A DNA stretch of 64,000 bases, from contig NZ_CP047146.1 in NCBI RefSeq assembly GCF_009834125.1, positions 5,945,501-6,009,500 of the forward strand, in the 5' to 3' direction. A program made the position numbers and the translations under genes. The notes below the pieces were generated by a model that saw nothing but the letters and a program-made list of their open reading frames with translations, made no database searches and was not told the origin of the DNA. Origin of the DNA: Streptomyces sp. GS7 (GTDB lineage: Bacteria > Actinomycetota > Actinomycetes > Streptomycetales > Streptomycetaceae). This document shows, in pieces, positions 44,116-53,256 of this stretch (within the stretch, counting starts at the first letter, position 1; each line of letters opens with the position of its first letter).

Positions 44116-44418
44116 ATGACCGGATTCATACGCGAGATCGTCGGGGTGTTCCACAGCGGCAGACGGCCGGGAGCGGGGCGCGGGCACCCTCTCGCGGGCC
44201 GCCCGCACAATCTCTTCGAGGCCGCGGCCTGCTACGTGGCGGCAGCCGCCGAGGAGGACGAGGAGTGCGCCGCGCAGGCGGCGGCGTGGGTGTCGCCCGA
44301 GGCCCTGGCCTTCGGCGTCAACGAGCTGGCCTGCCGGGCGGTGATCGCACTGGCGCGGGAGCGTGCGCAGTCGCCCCGGGAGGTCGCCTACGAACTGCTC
44401 GGACTGCCGGTGTCCTGA
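44116..44418 (+). CDS. Small conserved hypothetical protein
   Basis: A 100-residue soluble protein without a known domain. After MTGFIREIVGVFHSGRRPG it is mostly helical and Ala/Glu-rich (NLFEAAACYVAAAAEEDEECAAQAAAW) with REVAYELLGL at the end. A GGGAG ribosome binding site lies before the ATG. Its 3' end overlaps the convergent zinc-ribbon gene by 31 bp. Confidence 0.6.
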   Translation: MTGFIREIVGVFHSGRRPGAGRGHPLAGRPHNLFEAAACYVAAAAEEDEECAAQAAAWVSPEALAFGVNELACRAVIALARERAQSPREVAYELLGLPVS

Positions 44419-44810
44419 CGGGACGTGCCGGCGCCCCCTCGGGGGCGCGCGGCGGCACCATGGCGGTCGATCAGCGTGGGGTCCGCGACGGCCAGCGCCG
44501 CCGCGACCGGCATGCCGGTGCGGGCCGCGAGCACCAGCCGGTCCCGGACCTCACGCGGGGTGCGCGGACGGTAGCCGGGGCCCGTACCGCAGCAGCCGCC
44601 GTGGAAGGTCAGCCCGGCGCGCAGCACCGCCTCCAGCGCCCGCCAGCCCGCGGTATCCCGCCGCTTGGGGACGGCCAGATCGGCGCCCGCGTCGATCAAC
44701 TCCCCGCGGCACTGCGGGCAGCGGTCGACTTCCCGCGAGCCCGCCGTCTTCTTGTACGCGGCGCGGCACTCCAGGCACACGAAGTGCACCCGCCTGCTGT
44801 AGAAACACAT
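44388..44810 (-). CDS. Small zinc-ribbon protein
   Basis: A 140-residue protein. The N-terminus holds a four-Cys zinc ribbon: VCLEC and RCPQC, about 20 residues apart. A second part has GLTFHGGCCGTGPGYRPRTPREVRDRL and a Pro/Ser-rich tail. Zinc binding is clear, function is not. Homologues are sometimes labelled deoxyxylulose-phosphate synthase, which the length and sequence do not support. Confidence 0.65.
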   Translation of the reverse strand: MCFYSRRVHFVCLECRAAYKKTAGSREVDRCPQCRGELIDAGADLAVPKRRDTAGWRALEAVLRAGLTFHGGCCGTGPGYRPRTPREVRDRLVLAARTGMPVAAALAVADPTLIDRHGAAARPRGGAGTSRQDTGSPSSS

Positions 44811-44899
44811 CGGCGCAGCGTACGGCTGGTGACAAGGCCGGACCAAGCCAATTAGGGTGCGCCGACGTAGTGCGGATCGGAATGGATGGGGAGGCCCGC

Positions 44900-45697
44900 G
44901 TGCCGACGACCGAGAGCGCCGACAGCGACCCGTCGGGCGACGAGTTGTTCGTGCTGACGGCGGTGCTGCTGACGCCCGCGCAGTTCCCGAGCGTGCTCGG
45001 CGACGACTACCCGGAAGTGTGCGCGGGCCTCGGTCTCGAACCGTACGCGGAGGGCTACGGGCTGGTCCTCGGCCAGGACGGCGCCGGCGCGCGCTGGACG
45101 GTGGCCACGGAGGACGTGACGCTGGTGGCCTGCGCGATCGCGGCCTGGGACTGCGGCATGGAGTACGACCTGTCGCCCACGGAGGACAGCCTCGTCGCGG
45201 CGCTGCCCGGCTGGCCGCTCCCCCTCGCCGTGTCCGCACCCGGGGTGCCGCAGCCGCATGACCCGGAACCGCAGGAAGGCGGCCCGGCGACGCTCACGCC
45301 GCCGGACGCCGCGGAGTGGGGCCCGGCGCAGCGGCGGCTGGGCGCGGACGAGATCGCACTCCAGTGGGCGGCGTGGCGCGCGCAGGTCGACGACGAGGAC
45401 GTCACCTTCGCCGAGCCGGGTGAGCAGTCGCACAAGGGCGTGCGGCGGGTCCTGGAAGAGGCCCGCGGCTACCTCTCCGAGCCGCCGCCGCCCGGACGGG
45501 TGCGGTCGTCGTTCGCGGCGGGCGAGGCCCGTACACTGCGGGTCGACGGGCCGGGCTGGAGCCTGGTCGCCCGCACCGACGACATCGCGTTCGTGCTACT
45601 GGACGACGAGCCCGGCGAGGTGCACCCGGTGGGCCGGGGGCCCGAACTGCCCGGTCTGCTCGCGTCGTTGGACACGCTGGCGGCGCGCCCCGTCTGA
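44900..45697 (+). CDS. Conserved hypothetical protein
   Basis: A 265-residue acidic, Pro/Glu-rich soluble protein without a recognised domain. The N-terminal half (LFVLTAVLLTPAQFPSVLGDDYPEV, WTVATEDVTLVACAIAAWDCGMEYDL) looks like a folded alpha/beta unit. The C-terminal half has SFAAGEARTLRVDGPGWSLVARTDDIAFVLLDDE, which could be a second beta-rich unit. The GTG at 44900 follows GGGGAGG with good spacing; an ATG at 44882 would add six residues. No operon partner. Confidence 0.65.
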   Translation: MPTTESADSDPSGDELFVLTAVLLTPAQFPSVLGDDYPEVCAGLGLEPYAEGYGLVLGQDGAGARWTVATEDVTLVACAIAAWDCGMEYDLSPTEDSLVAALPGWPLPLAVSAPGVPQPHDPEPQEGGPATLTPPDAAEWGPAQRRLGADEIALQWAAWRAQVDDEDVTFAEPGEQSHKGVRRVLEEARGYLSEPPPPGRVRSSFAAGEARTLRVDGPGWSLVARTDDIAFVLLDDEPGEVHPVGRGPELPGLLASLDTLAARPV

Positions 45698-45860
45698 CGC
45701 TCGCCGCGGGGCGGCGCCGAAACCGCCTCGCAGGGCCGCGGTCGGTGGCCCTCGGTGCAGCGGTTCCGACCCCCGGCTGCCGCGGCGGCGCGGGGCGGCT
45801 CCGCACGGCCGCGGGGCGTCCGCGGCCCCGGACCCCCGGCGTACGACGAGGTCCGTGAGG

Positions 45861-46043
45861 TCAGCGGTCGATCTGCTTGCGGCCGGCGTGGCGCAGCCGG
45901 CGCCGCTGGGAGGGGTCGAGCGTCAGATACGCGATGGCCGGGATGCCGACCATGACCAATACGGCCGCCCAGAAGGGCAGCAGCGACAGCAGGATCACTC
46001 CCACCACGACGCCGCCGATCGCGACCTTCGCCTGTGTGGACAT
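45861..46043 (-). CDS. Small membrane protein, 60 residues
   Basis: Two closely spaced hydrophobic segments (IGGVVVGVILLSLLPFWAAVLVMVGIPAIAYL) form a hairpin in the membrane, and the C-terminus is strongly basic (DPSQRRRLRHAGRKQIDR). It has a GTGAAGG ribosome binding site before the ATG. The function is unknown; the basic tail should face the cytoplasm. Confidence 0.65.
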   Translation of the reverse strand: MSTQAKVAIGGVVVGVILLSLLPFWAAVLVMVGIPAIAYLTLDPSQRRRLRHAGRKQIDR

Positions 46044-46192
46044 CCTTCACGCCCCTTCCGCGGCGCATGCCGCGCTCTGTGTATTCCATTGAACGCCCTT
46101 TTCACGCCGCGGGTTCCATGCCGCGGCCGTTCCTCCTGTACCCTCGGGCGGCTCAAGGCCAACTAGTCAAACTTGAGGAGTTCTCGGTTCCA

Positions 46193-49100
46193 GTGGCTTC
46201 CCCAGTGGCTTCCCTCACCACGGTCACCCCTGATCTGCTCTCCGACCTCTCCCGCTGTGCGGCGGTCTTCCTGCCGTCCGATCCACCCCGGCTCGGCCGG
46301 ATCGCCTTCTGGCGCCCCGATGGCGACCCCGTCATGGGCACTTCGGGCGCCGCACCCCGGGACACGTACCACGGCGGCACGCGGGGCGACAAGGCCCCCG
46401 GCGAGAGCGGGCCGGCGGCGGAGGAGATACCCGTCGCGCTGCCGGCGGCCTCGGCGGACGGTTCCGGCGGCGCCGGGGCGGGCCGCACGGGGAACGGCGG
46501 CACGGGCGCCGCGATCGCCGTGTGCGCCGTACCGGCCCTGGTGCTGCCGGTCGCCGCCGCGCTGCCGGTCCTCACCCGTGCCCGTACCGCGAGCGGCGCC
46601 CAACCGGCAGCCGCCTTCTGGGGCGCGGCCTCCGTACTCGCGCTCCAGATCGCCGCCCGCGGCCGGCTGCTGCCCGGTCTGAGCCCCGCCGGCCACGACG
46701 CCTGGCGGCTGGGCCCGCTCGACCCGGACGACATCCGGCGGCTGCGCGACCTCGCCGCCGCGATGCCGCCGCACGCGCACGCCACCCCGCTCCCCGGCAC
46801 CGACCCGGTGGCGCTGCCGGAGCCCGAGGGCCATCTCCGGGCCTTCCTGGACGCGGTCGCCGACGGTCTGCCCCGTACTCCCGCGGCCGTACTGGCGGCC
46901 GGTGGAACGGCCTTCGCCGCGGCCGCCCCACAGCACATCCCGGAGCAGCGCGCCTGGGCCGCGGATGTCGCCGCCGGACACGACGCGGGCGTGCGGATCT
47001 CCCTGCGGGTCGAGGTGCGGGGCGCGCGGGACGAGCCGTCGGGCCGCGACGGGCTCCGCGGGCCGCACGAGCCCGCTGCGCCCTGCGGGCCGGGCGAGTT
47101 GGGCCGGCCGGCCGCGCCGGACGTCACCTTCAGCGCCGTCCTCCAGCTCCACAGCGCGACCGACCCCGCGCTGTGCGCGGATGCCGCCGAGGTCTGGGCC
47201 GGCAGGACGCCGACGGGGCAGGCGTTCGGGCCGCGGGCCCGGATGGACACCCTGCTCACACTGCGCCGTGCGGCCCACGTGTGGGCTCCGCTGGCACCGC
47301 TGCTGTCCGCGGCCGTCCCCGATGCGCTGGAACTCGCCGACGAGGAGATCGCGGAACTGCTGGGCCCGGCGTCCGGCGCGCTGGCCGCCGCCGGAGTGCC
47401 GGTCCACTGGCCGAAGGAGCTGGCGCGCACGCTGACCACGCAGGCCGTCGTGGGACCCCCCGAGGCGAGGGGCGCGACCGGGACGGGGGCGACCACCGCC
47501 GCGTACCGCACCGCCCATGGCTACGAGCACCGGACGGCGGCGGACGACAGCCCCCGCCCCGGGATCCGGGGAGGAGACGAGTCGGAGGCAAGGGACAGGA
47601 ACGGGAACGGGGACGGGGACAGGGACGGGAACGGTCGTGATTCCGGCGGGGCCGGATCCGGTATGCCGTCCCTGCTGTCCGCCGGCGCGCTGCTCTCGTT
47701 CAGCTGGCGGTTCGCGATCGGCGGCCAGGAGATCGACCGGGCCGAGCTGGACCGGATCGCCGAGGCCGGCCGGCCGTTGGTGCGGCTGCGCGACCGGTGG
47801 GTGCTGATCGATCCGGCGGCGGTGCGTGCCGCCCGGGACCGGCGGGACCGCAAGGTCACCCCGCTCGACGCGCTCGGCGCCGCGCTCACCGGCAGCGTCG
47901 CGGACGGCGACGGCCACCGGGTGGAGGTGCGCGCGTCCGGCATGCTGGCCCAGCTCCGCGACCGGCTCGCCGATCCGGAGCGTGCGGACGCCGCCCCCGT
48001 GGAGCAGCCGGCCGCGCTCGCCGCCACCCTGCGCGACTACCAGCTGCGCGGGCTCGGCTGGCTGCACCGGATGACCTCGCTCGGCCTCGGCTGCTGTCTG
48101 GCCGACGACATGGGCCTGGGGAAGACCGTCACCCTGATCGCCCTCCATCTGCACCGGCAGACCGACCCGGCATCCGCCGGCCCCACCCTGGTCGTCTGCC
48201 CCACCTCCCTGATGGGCAACTGGCAGCGGGAGGTCGAGAGGTTCGCGCCCGGTACGCCGGTGCGCCGGTTCCATGGCGGGCGGCGCAGTCTGGGGGAGCC
48301 CGCGGACGGCGAGTTCGTCCTCACCACGTACGGCACGATGCGGCTGGATGCCGGGAAGCTGGCCGAGGCGGGCTGGGGGCTGGTCGTCGCCGACGAGGCG
48401 CAGCACATCAAGAACCCCTTCTCCGCGACCGCCCGGGCACTGCGCACCATCCCCGCCGGGGCCAGGGTGGCACTCACCGGCACGCCCGTGGAGAACGACC
48501 TGTCCGAGCTGTGGGCCGTACTGGACTGGACGACGCCCGGACTGCTGGGGCCGCTGGGGCGGTTCCGCAGGCGCTACGCGCGGGTCGTCGAGGGCGGCGC
48601 GGCGTCCCCCGAAGCGGGTGCGGCGGCGGAGCAACTGGCCCGGCTGGTACGGCCGTTCCTGCTGCGCCGCCGCAAGTCCGATCCGGGGATCGCGCCGGAG
48701 CTGCCTCCCAAGACGGAGACCGACCGGGTGGTGGCCCTGACGAAGGAGCAGGCCGGGCTGTACGAGGCGGTGGTGCGCGAGGGGCTGAGCGAGATCTCCG
48801 GGACGGACGGGTTCGCCCGTCGGGGCCTGGTGGTCAGGCTGCTGACCTCGCTCAAGCAGATCTGCAACCACCCCGCGCAGTACGTGAAGGAGCCGTACGA
48901 GGGCGAGCCGTACGAGAGGGAGCCGTACGCGACGGAGCGGAACGGCCCGTCGGATGCCGGCACGGTGCGGTTCGCCGGGCGGTCGGGGAAGGTGGAGCTG
49001 CTGGACGAACTCCTGGACACCATCCTCGCCGAGGGGGCGAGCGTGCTGGTCTTCACCCAGTACGTGCAGATGGCGCGGCTGCTGGCGGCGCATCTGGCGG

Positions 49101-49513
49101 CGCGCGGCGTCACCGCCCAACTGCTGCACGGCGGGACGCCGGTGGCCCGGCGGGAGGAGATGGTGCGGCGCTTCCAGGACGGCTCGGTCCCGGTGTTCCT
49201 GCTGTCGCTGAAGGCGGCCGGTACGGGCCTGAACCTGACCCGGGCGGCGCATGTGGTGCACTTCGACCGCTGGTGGAACCCGGCCGTCGAGGCGCAGGCC
49301 ACGGACCGCGCGTACCGGATCGGGCAGACCCAGCCGGTGCAGGTCCACCGGATCGTCACGGAGGGCACGATCGAGGACCGGATCGCCGACATGCTCTCCC
49401 GTAAGCAGCGGTTGGCGGACGCCGTACTGGGCTCCGGCGAGGCCGCACTGACCGAACTCACCGACGCGGAACTGGCGGACCTGGTCGCGCTGAGGGGGAG
49501 CAGCGAACGATGA
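46193..49513 (+). CDS. SNF2/SWI2-family DNA-dependent ATPase
   Basis: A protein of about 1106 residues. The N-terminal about 600 residues include low-complexity Gly/Asp/Arg stretches (DRNGNGDGDRDGNGRDSGG) and a SNF2-associated domain. The ATPase core has LADDMGLGKTVTLIALHL, VVADEAQHIKN (DEAQ box), ALTGTPVEN, then the C-terminal helicase lobe with LLSLKAAGTGLNLTRAAHVVHFDRWWNP and DRAYRIGQTQPVQVHRIVTEGTIEDRI. It should translocate on DNA and remodel protein-DNA complexes or act in repair. The start is uncertain; GTG 46193 is chosen, ATG 46118 is possible. It is coupled to the SWIM protein by ATGA. Confidence 0.9.
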   Translation: MASPVASLTTVTPDLLSDLSRCAAVFLPSDPPRLGRIAFWRPDGDPVMGTSGAAPRDTYHGGTRGDKAPGESGPAAEEIPVALPAASADGSGGAGAGRTGNGGTGAAIAVCAVPALVLPVAAALPVLTRARTASGAQPAAAFWGAASVLALQIAARGRLLPGLSPAGHDAWRLGPLDPDDIRRLRDLAAAMPPHAHATPLPGTDPVALPEPEGHLRAFLDAVADGLPRTPAAVLAAGGTAFAAAAPQHIPEQRAWAADVAAGHDAGVRISLRVEVRGARDEPSGRDGLRGPHEPAAPCGPGELGRPAAPDVTFSAVLQLHSATDPALCADAAEVWAGRTPTGQAFGPRARMDTLLTLRRAAHVWAPLAPLLSAAVPDALELADEEIAELLGPASGALAAAGVPVHWPKELARTLTTQAVVGPPEARGATGTGATTAAYRTAHGYEHRTAADDSPRPGIRGGDESEARDRNGNGDGDRDGNGRDSGGAGSGMPSLLSAGALLSFSWRFAIGGQEIDRAELDRIAEAGRPLVRLRDRWVLIDPAAVRAARDRRDRKVTPLDALGAALTGSVADGDGHRVEVRASGMLAQLRDRLADPERADAAPVEQPAALAATLRDYQLRGLGWLHRMTSLGLGCCLADDMGLGKTVTLIALHLHRQTDPASAGPTLVVCPTSLMGNWQREVERFAPGTPVRRFHGGRRSLGEPADGEFVLTTYGTMRLDAGKLAEAGWGLVVADEAQHIKNPFSATARALRTIPAGARVALTGTPVENDLSELWAVLDWTTPGLLGPLGRFRRRYARVVEGGAASPEAGAAAEQLARLVRPFLLRRRKSDPGIAPELPPKTETDRVVALTKEQAGLYEAVVREGLSEISGTDGFARRGLVVRLLTSLKQICNHPAQYVKEPYEGEPYEREPYATERNGPSDAGTVRFAGRSGKVELLDELLDTILAEGASVLVFTQYVQMARLLAAHLAARGVTAQLLHGGTPVARREEMVRRFQDGSVPVFLLSLKAAGTGLNLTRAAHVVHFDRWWNPAVEAQATDRAYRIGQTQPVQVHRIVTEGTIEDRIADMLSRKQRLADAVLGSGEAALTELTDAELADLVALRGSSER

Positions 49514-50949
49514 CCACACGCAACGCGCAGGAAGTGCAGGATAGGGGAGATATGGGGGATACGGCAGATATGCACGACGATGTGGAGACGGACGGGCACG
49601 GTCCCGAGCGGACCTTCGCCGCGCTGCCGGTGGCGCGCGGGCGGGCGTTCGCGCGCAGTTGGTGGGGGCAGGCATGGCTGAAGGCGCTGGAGGACACCGC
49701 GCTGGACGGGCAGCAGCTGAAACTGGGCCGCCGGCACGCGCGGGCCGGGGCGGTCGGCGCGGTATCGGTACGCCCCGGCCGGGTCACCGCCGTCGTACAG
49801 GACCGCGACCACACCCGGCACCGCTCCGACGTCCTGCTGCAGCAGTTGGGCGCGGCCGACTGGGACCGCTTCCTGGACCTGGTCACGGACCGGGCCGGGC
49901 ATATCGCGGCGCTGCTGGACCGGGACATGCCGCCGGTCCTCGTCGAGGACGCCGCCGTCGCCGGGATCGAACTCCTTCCGGTTATCGGTGACTTGGAACC
50001 GGAGTGCAGCTGCGGGGCATGGGACCACTGCGCGCATTCCGCCGCGCTGTGCTACCAGGTGGCGCGGTTGCTGGACGAGGATCCGTTCGTCCTGCTGCTG
50101 TTGCGCGGACGGAGCGAACAGGCGCTCCTGGACGAGCTCCAGGAGCGGAGCGCGGCCCGCGCCGGGGTGACCACGGGCGAAGTGGCGACCGCGGACGCAC
50201 CCGCGGGCCGTTCCGGGGACGCGCCGGACACCACGGCAGCAACCGGCCGGGGAAGCGGGAACGGGAACGGGAACGGGAACGCGCCAGGGGTACCGGCCGC
50301 CGAGGCGTACGCCGCGCGGGACATCCTGCCGCCGCTGCCCGCTCCACCACCGGTGGTCACGCAACCGGGCGGCGCTCCGGTGCTCGGCGGCGGCACCCCG
50401 CCCGCGCCCGGTGTCGACGTGGCCGCGCTGGAGTTCCTCATCAACGACGCGGCGGCGCGCGCCCGGCAGCTGCTCTCCGACGCGCTCTCCCCCTGGCACC
50501 CCGACGCCCCGCCACCGCCCGAACTGACGCCGGAACAGGACGCCGTGCGGCTGGCGGCAGACGGACCCGGTACGGCCATGGCGGCGCGCCTGGCCGCCGG
50601 TTCGGGACGCGACATGCGGGGCCTGGCACGGGCGGTGCGGGCTTGGGAGCTGGGCGGCCCGGCCGGCCTGGCGGTCCTGGAGGAGGACTGGACTCCGGAA
50701 CCCGAGGTGCTCGCCCGCGCCGCCGAACGGCTCGCGGCCGCCTGGGAGGACCGCGGGACACGGCCCCGACTGCGCGCCGCCGGCAACCGCTGGACAGTGC
50801 TCGGCGGTGACGCCCAGCTCCGCTACGGCCGCGACGGCCGCTGGTGGCCGTACCGGAAGGAGGCCGGCCAGTGGACGCCCGCCGGCCCGGCCACGGACGA
50901 CCCGGCGGCGGCCCTGGCCGGGATGACGACGCCCTCGGACGGCGACTGA
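49510..50949 (+). CDS. SWIM zinc-finger protein
   Basis: A 479-residue protein. The SWIM motif CSCGAWDHCAHSAALCYQVARLLDEDPF (CxCx-n-CxH) lies near residues 160-185 and should bind one zinc ion and DNA or protein. The N-terminal part FAALPVARGRAFARSWWGQAWLKALEDTALDGQQLKLGRRHARAG is the conserved partner-family domain. The middle is low-complexity (GSGNGNGNGNAPG) before a helical C-terminus. SNF2 ATPase plus SWIM protein is a recurring bacterial pair, here with an ATGA overlap. Confidence 0.9.
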   Translation: MTTRNAQEVQDRGDMGDTADMHDDVETDGHGPERTFAALPVARGRAFARSWWGQAWLKALEDTALDGQQLKLGRRHARAGAVGAVSVRPGRVTAVVQDRDHTRHRSDVLLQQLGAADWDRFLDLVTDRAGHIAALLDRDMPPVLVEDAAVAGIELLPVIGDLEPECSCGAWDHCAHSAALCYQVARLLDEDPFVLLLLRGRSEQALLDELQERSAARAGVTTGEVATADAPAGRSGDAPDTTAATGRGSGNGNGNGNAPGVPAAEAYAARDILPPLPAPPPVVTQPGGAPVLGGGTPPAPGVDVAALEFLINDAAARARQLLSDALSPWHPDAPPPPELTPEQDAVRLAADGPGTAMAARLAAGSGRDMRGLARAVRAWELGGPAGLAVLEEDWTPEPEVLARAAERLAAAWEDRGTRPRLRAAGNRWTVLGGDAQLRYGRDGRWWPYRKEAGQWTPAGPATDDPAAALAGMTTPSDGD

Positions 50950-51179
50950 CCGCCACCGCGCCCGCCGCCCTCCTCCCGCCGAAGCACCTTCGCCCACCGA
51001 AGCCGCTTCGCGCGCTGAAGCCCCTTCGCGCGCTGAAGAAGCCCCTGCGACCAACGTCACCTTTCTCCCGCTTTTGACGCCCGATGACCACTCCGATGCA
51101 CGGCAATGACAGGATGGAGACGTATCTGCACCTTTTCCACGGTTCCTTCCGTGATTCGACCGAGAGGCCCCGTCCTGTC

Positions 51180-52052
51180 ATGCCGCTCGCCATCCTCCAG
51201 CGCCTGCGCGACCGTTCGCCGCACAGCCCGCAGTCACCGCTCCCCCACGGGGCGGGCGCGCTGGACCTGTCCGTGCACGATCCGGTCGGCCTGCCGATGG
51301 CCGGAGTCGAGATATCGGTCCGGGACACCGACGGTCAGGAAGTGACGCACGGCCGGACGGACCCGAACGGCCGGCTGACCGTGACGCTGCCGCCCGCCAC
51401 GTACCGCCTCGTGGTGACCTCCGACGGCTACCGGCCGGTGCGCATCGAGGCGGTGGTCGTGGCGGGCGAGCGGACGGTGCCGCGGCCGATCGCCCTGCAA
51501 CTGGCGCCGGCGCTGCCGCTGCCCGCCCCGGGGCAGTGGCGGATCGACCCCGACCACAGCGCCATCCGCTTCACCGCCCGGCACATCGGACTGGCGGAGA
51601 TCCACGGCCGGTTCAACCGCTTCGAGGGCGGGCTGTGGATCGGTGAGCGGATGCGGGACTCCCGGGTGGAGGTGACCATCGACGCGGCGAGCATCGACAC
51701 CGGTGTGCGGATGCGCGACGACCATCTGCGGTCGGCGGAGTTCCTGGACGTGGCGCGGTACCCGTATCTCCAGTTCGCCGGAGAGCGGTTCGTCCACAAG
51801 GGCGGCAGCCGCTGGGCGGTACAGGGCGTGCTGCATCTGCACGGCGTCAGCCGCAATGTCCAGCTGGACACCCGCTACCTGGGCATCGGCACGGGCATCG
51901 CGGGCGAGACCCGTACGGCGTGCACGGCCGTCACCGAACTGCACCGCGAGGACTTCACCCTGGACTGGCGCACGATGCTGGCCAGGGGCATCGCCGCGAT
52001 CGGCGCTACGATCCGGATCGAGCTGGACATCCAGGCGGTGGAGCACGACTGA
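51180..52052 (+). CDS. YceI-family protein with N-terminal carboxypeptidase-regulatory-like domain
   Basis: A 290-residue fusion. Residues about 35-115 form a beta-sandwich of the carboxypeptidase-regulatory-like kind (SVHDPVGLPMAGVEISVRDTDG, YRLVVTSDGY). The C-terminal about 170 residues are a YceI lipocalin-like barrel: WRIDPDHSAIRFTARHIGLAEIHGRFNRFEGG, VTIDAASIDTGVRMRDDHLRSAEFLDVARYPYLQF, and GVLHLHGVSRNV. YceI proteins bind polyisoprenoid or amphiphilic ligands. No signal peptide is visible. Start ATG 51180 is preferred; 51084 is a longer in-frame option. Confidence 0.85.
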   Translation: MPLAILQRLRDRSPHSPQSPLPHGAGALDLSVHDPVGLPMAGVEISVRDTDGQEVTHGRTDPNGRLTVTLPPATYRLVVTSDGYRPVRIEAVVVAGERTVPRPIALQLAPALPLPAPGQWRIDPDHSAIRFTARHIGLAEIHGRFNRFEGGLWIGERMRDSRVEVTIDAASIDTGVRMRDDHLRSAEFLDVARYPYLQFAGERFVHKGGSRWAVQGVLHLHGVSRNVQLDTRYLGIGTGIAGETRTACTAVTELHREDFTLDWRTMLARGIAAIGATIRIELDIQAVEHD

Positions 52053-52071
52053 TCCCCAGGAGGTGTGGGCC

Positions 52072-53019
52072 ATGAGCGGGCCGTCGTCGCCGTCGTCCTC
52101 CCCCGCGGCGACGCCGTCGTTCGCCGAGGCGCTCGCCGCGGGGCCGGTCGTCCTCGACGGCGGGCTGTCGAACCAACTGGAGTCCGCGGGCCACGACCTG
52201 GGCGACGCACTGTGGTCGGCCCGGCTGCTGGCCGAGGAGCCGGAGGCCGTCGTCCTGGCCCATCTCGCGTACTACGAGGCGGGCGCGCAGGTGGCGATCA
52301 CCTCCAGCTATCAGGCGACGTTCGAGGGGTTCGCGCGGCGCGGCATCGCCACGGAGGACGCCGCGGCGCTGATGGGCCGGAGCGTGGAGCTGGCGCGTGC
52401 GGCGGCCGAGCGGGCGCAGGCGGGCGGCGTCGCCGGACCGCTGTACGTCGCGGCGTCGGCCGGTCCGTACGGGGCGATGCTGGCGGACGGCTCCGAGTAC
52501 CGCGGTCGCTACGGCCTGTCGGTGGACGAGTTGGAGCGCTTCCACCGACCGCGCCTGGAGGTACTGGCCGCCGCCCGGCCGGACGTGCTGGCGCTGGAGA
52601 CGGTGCCGGACGCGGACGAGGCGGTGGCGCTGCTGCGGGCGGTACGCGGCCTGGGTGTTCCGGCCTATCTGTCGTACAGCGTGACCGGGGACCGTACGCG
52701 GGCCGGGCAGCCGCTGGCGGAGGCGTTCGCGCCGGCGGCGGAGGCGCAGGAGGTGATCGCGGTCGGGGTGAACTGCTGCGCGCCGGACGACGCGGACCGA
52801 GCGGTGGAGGTCGCGGCGCGGGTCACCGGCAAGCCGGTGGTGGTCTACCCCAACAGCGGGGAGATCTGGGATGCGGCGGCGCGGGCGTGGTGCGGCAGCC
52901 CGGCGTTCAGGGGGGACCGCGTCGCCGCCTGGGTGGCCGCGGGCGCCCGGCTGATCGGCGGCTGCTGCCGGGTGGGCCCGGAGACGATCAGGGAACTGGC
53001 GGCGGCGCTGGGGCGTTGA
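52072..53019 (+). CDS. mmuM: Homocysteine S-methyltransferase
   Basis: A 315-residue TIM-barrel enzyme that methylates homocysteine to methionine with S-methylmethionine or SAM. Signatures: LDGGLSNQLE near the start, AQVAITSSYQATFEGF, VAASAGPYGAMLADGSEYRG, ALETVPDADEA, and the zinc-binding Cys set GVNCCAPDD and GGCCR. AGGAGG precedes the ATG with an 8-nt gap. It starts 20 nt after the YceI gene and may be cotranscribed with it. A strong hairpin terminator lies about 125 nt downstream. Confidence 0.93.
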   Translation: MSGPSSPSSSPAATPSFAEALAAGPVVLDGGLSNQLESAGHDLGDALWSARLLAEEPEAVVLAHLAYYEAGAQVAITSSYQATFEGFARRGIATEDAAALMGRSVELARAAAERAQAGGVAGPLYVAASAGPYGAMLADGSEYRGRYGLSVDELERFHRPRLEVLAAARPDVLALETVPDADEAVALLRAVRGLGVPAYLSYSVTGDRTRAGQPLAEAFAPAAEAQEVIAVGVNCCAPDDADRAVEVAARVTGKPVVVYPNSGEIWDAAARAWCGSPAFRGDRVAAWVAAGARLIGGCCRVGPETIRELAAALGR

Positions 53020-53144
53020 GGTGGCGGGGTACGGCTCGCCCCACACCTACGGCCGCGCGATACGCGCGCCTGCACTCCTGTTACGCACGCCTGCTCTCCT
53101 CCGCCTGCCCCCCGCGCCCCCCGCCCCCAACCTCCCCACTACAC

Positions 53145-53173
53145 CCGCCCACCCCCCGAAGGGGGGTGGGCGG
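53145..53173. terminator. Strong bidirectional hairpin terminator
   Basis: A perfect 13-bp GC stem (CCGCCCACCCCCC and complement) with a GAA loop lies between the convergent mmuM and the Gly-rich membrane-protein gene. On the plus strand it is followed closely by an A-run. It can serve both genes. Confidence 0.85.
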
Positions 53174-53190
53174 CGGGGAAAAAACAAGGG

Positions 53191-53256
53191 GTGGTCACAC
53201 CAGCGGCAAGGGGTGGTCACACCAGCCGCAAGACGTGGTCACACCAGCGGCTTGGT
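53191..53256. repeat. Three tandem 22-bp repeats
   Basis: Three units start at 53191, 53213 and 53235, each beginning GTGGTCACACCAGC. Units 1 and 2 differ in two or three bases near the end; unit 3 diverges in its last six. The third unit covers the last codons and stop of the minus-strand gene. Each unit contains the TGGTCACACCA partial palindrome. Confidence 0.88.

Noticed and set aside
44388..44810. Annotation as 1-deoxyxylulose-5-phosphate synthase
   Set aside because: The protein has 140 residues and a zinc ribbon. It lacks the thiamine-diphosphate and transketolase motifs and is far too short.
53191..53256. Repeats considered as a CRISPR array
   Set aside because: The units are directly adjacent without spacers, and no cas gene is present.
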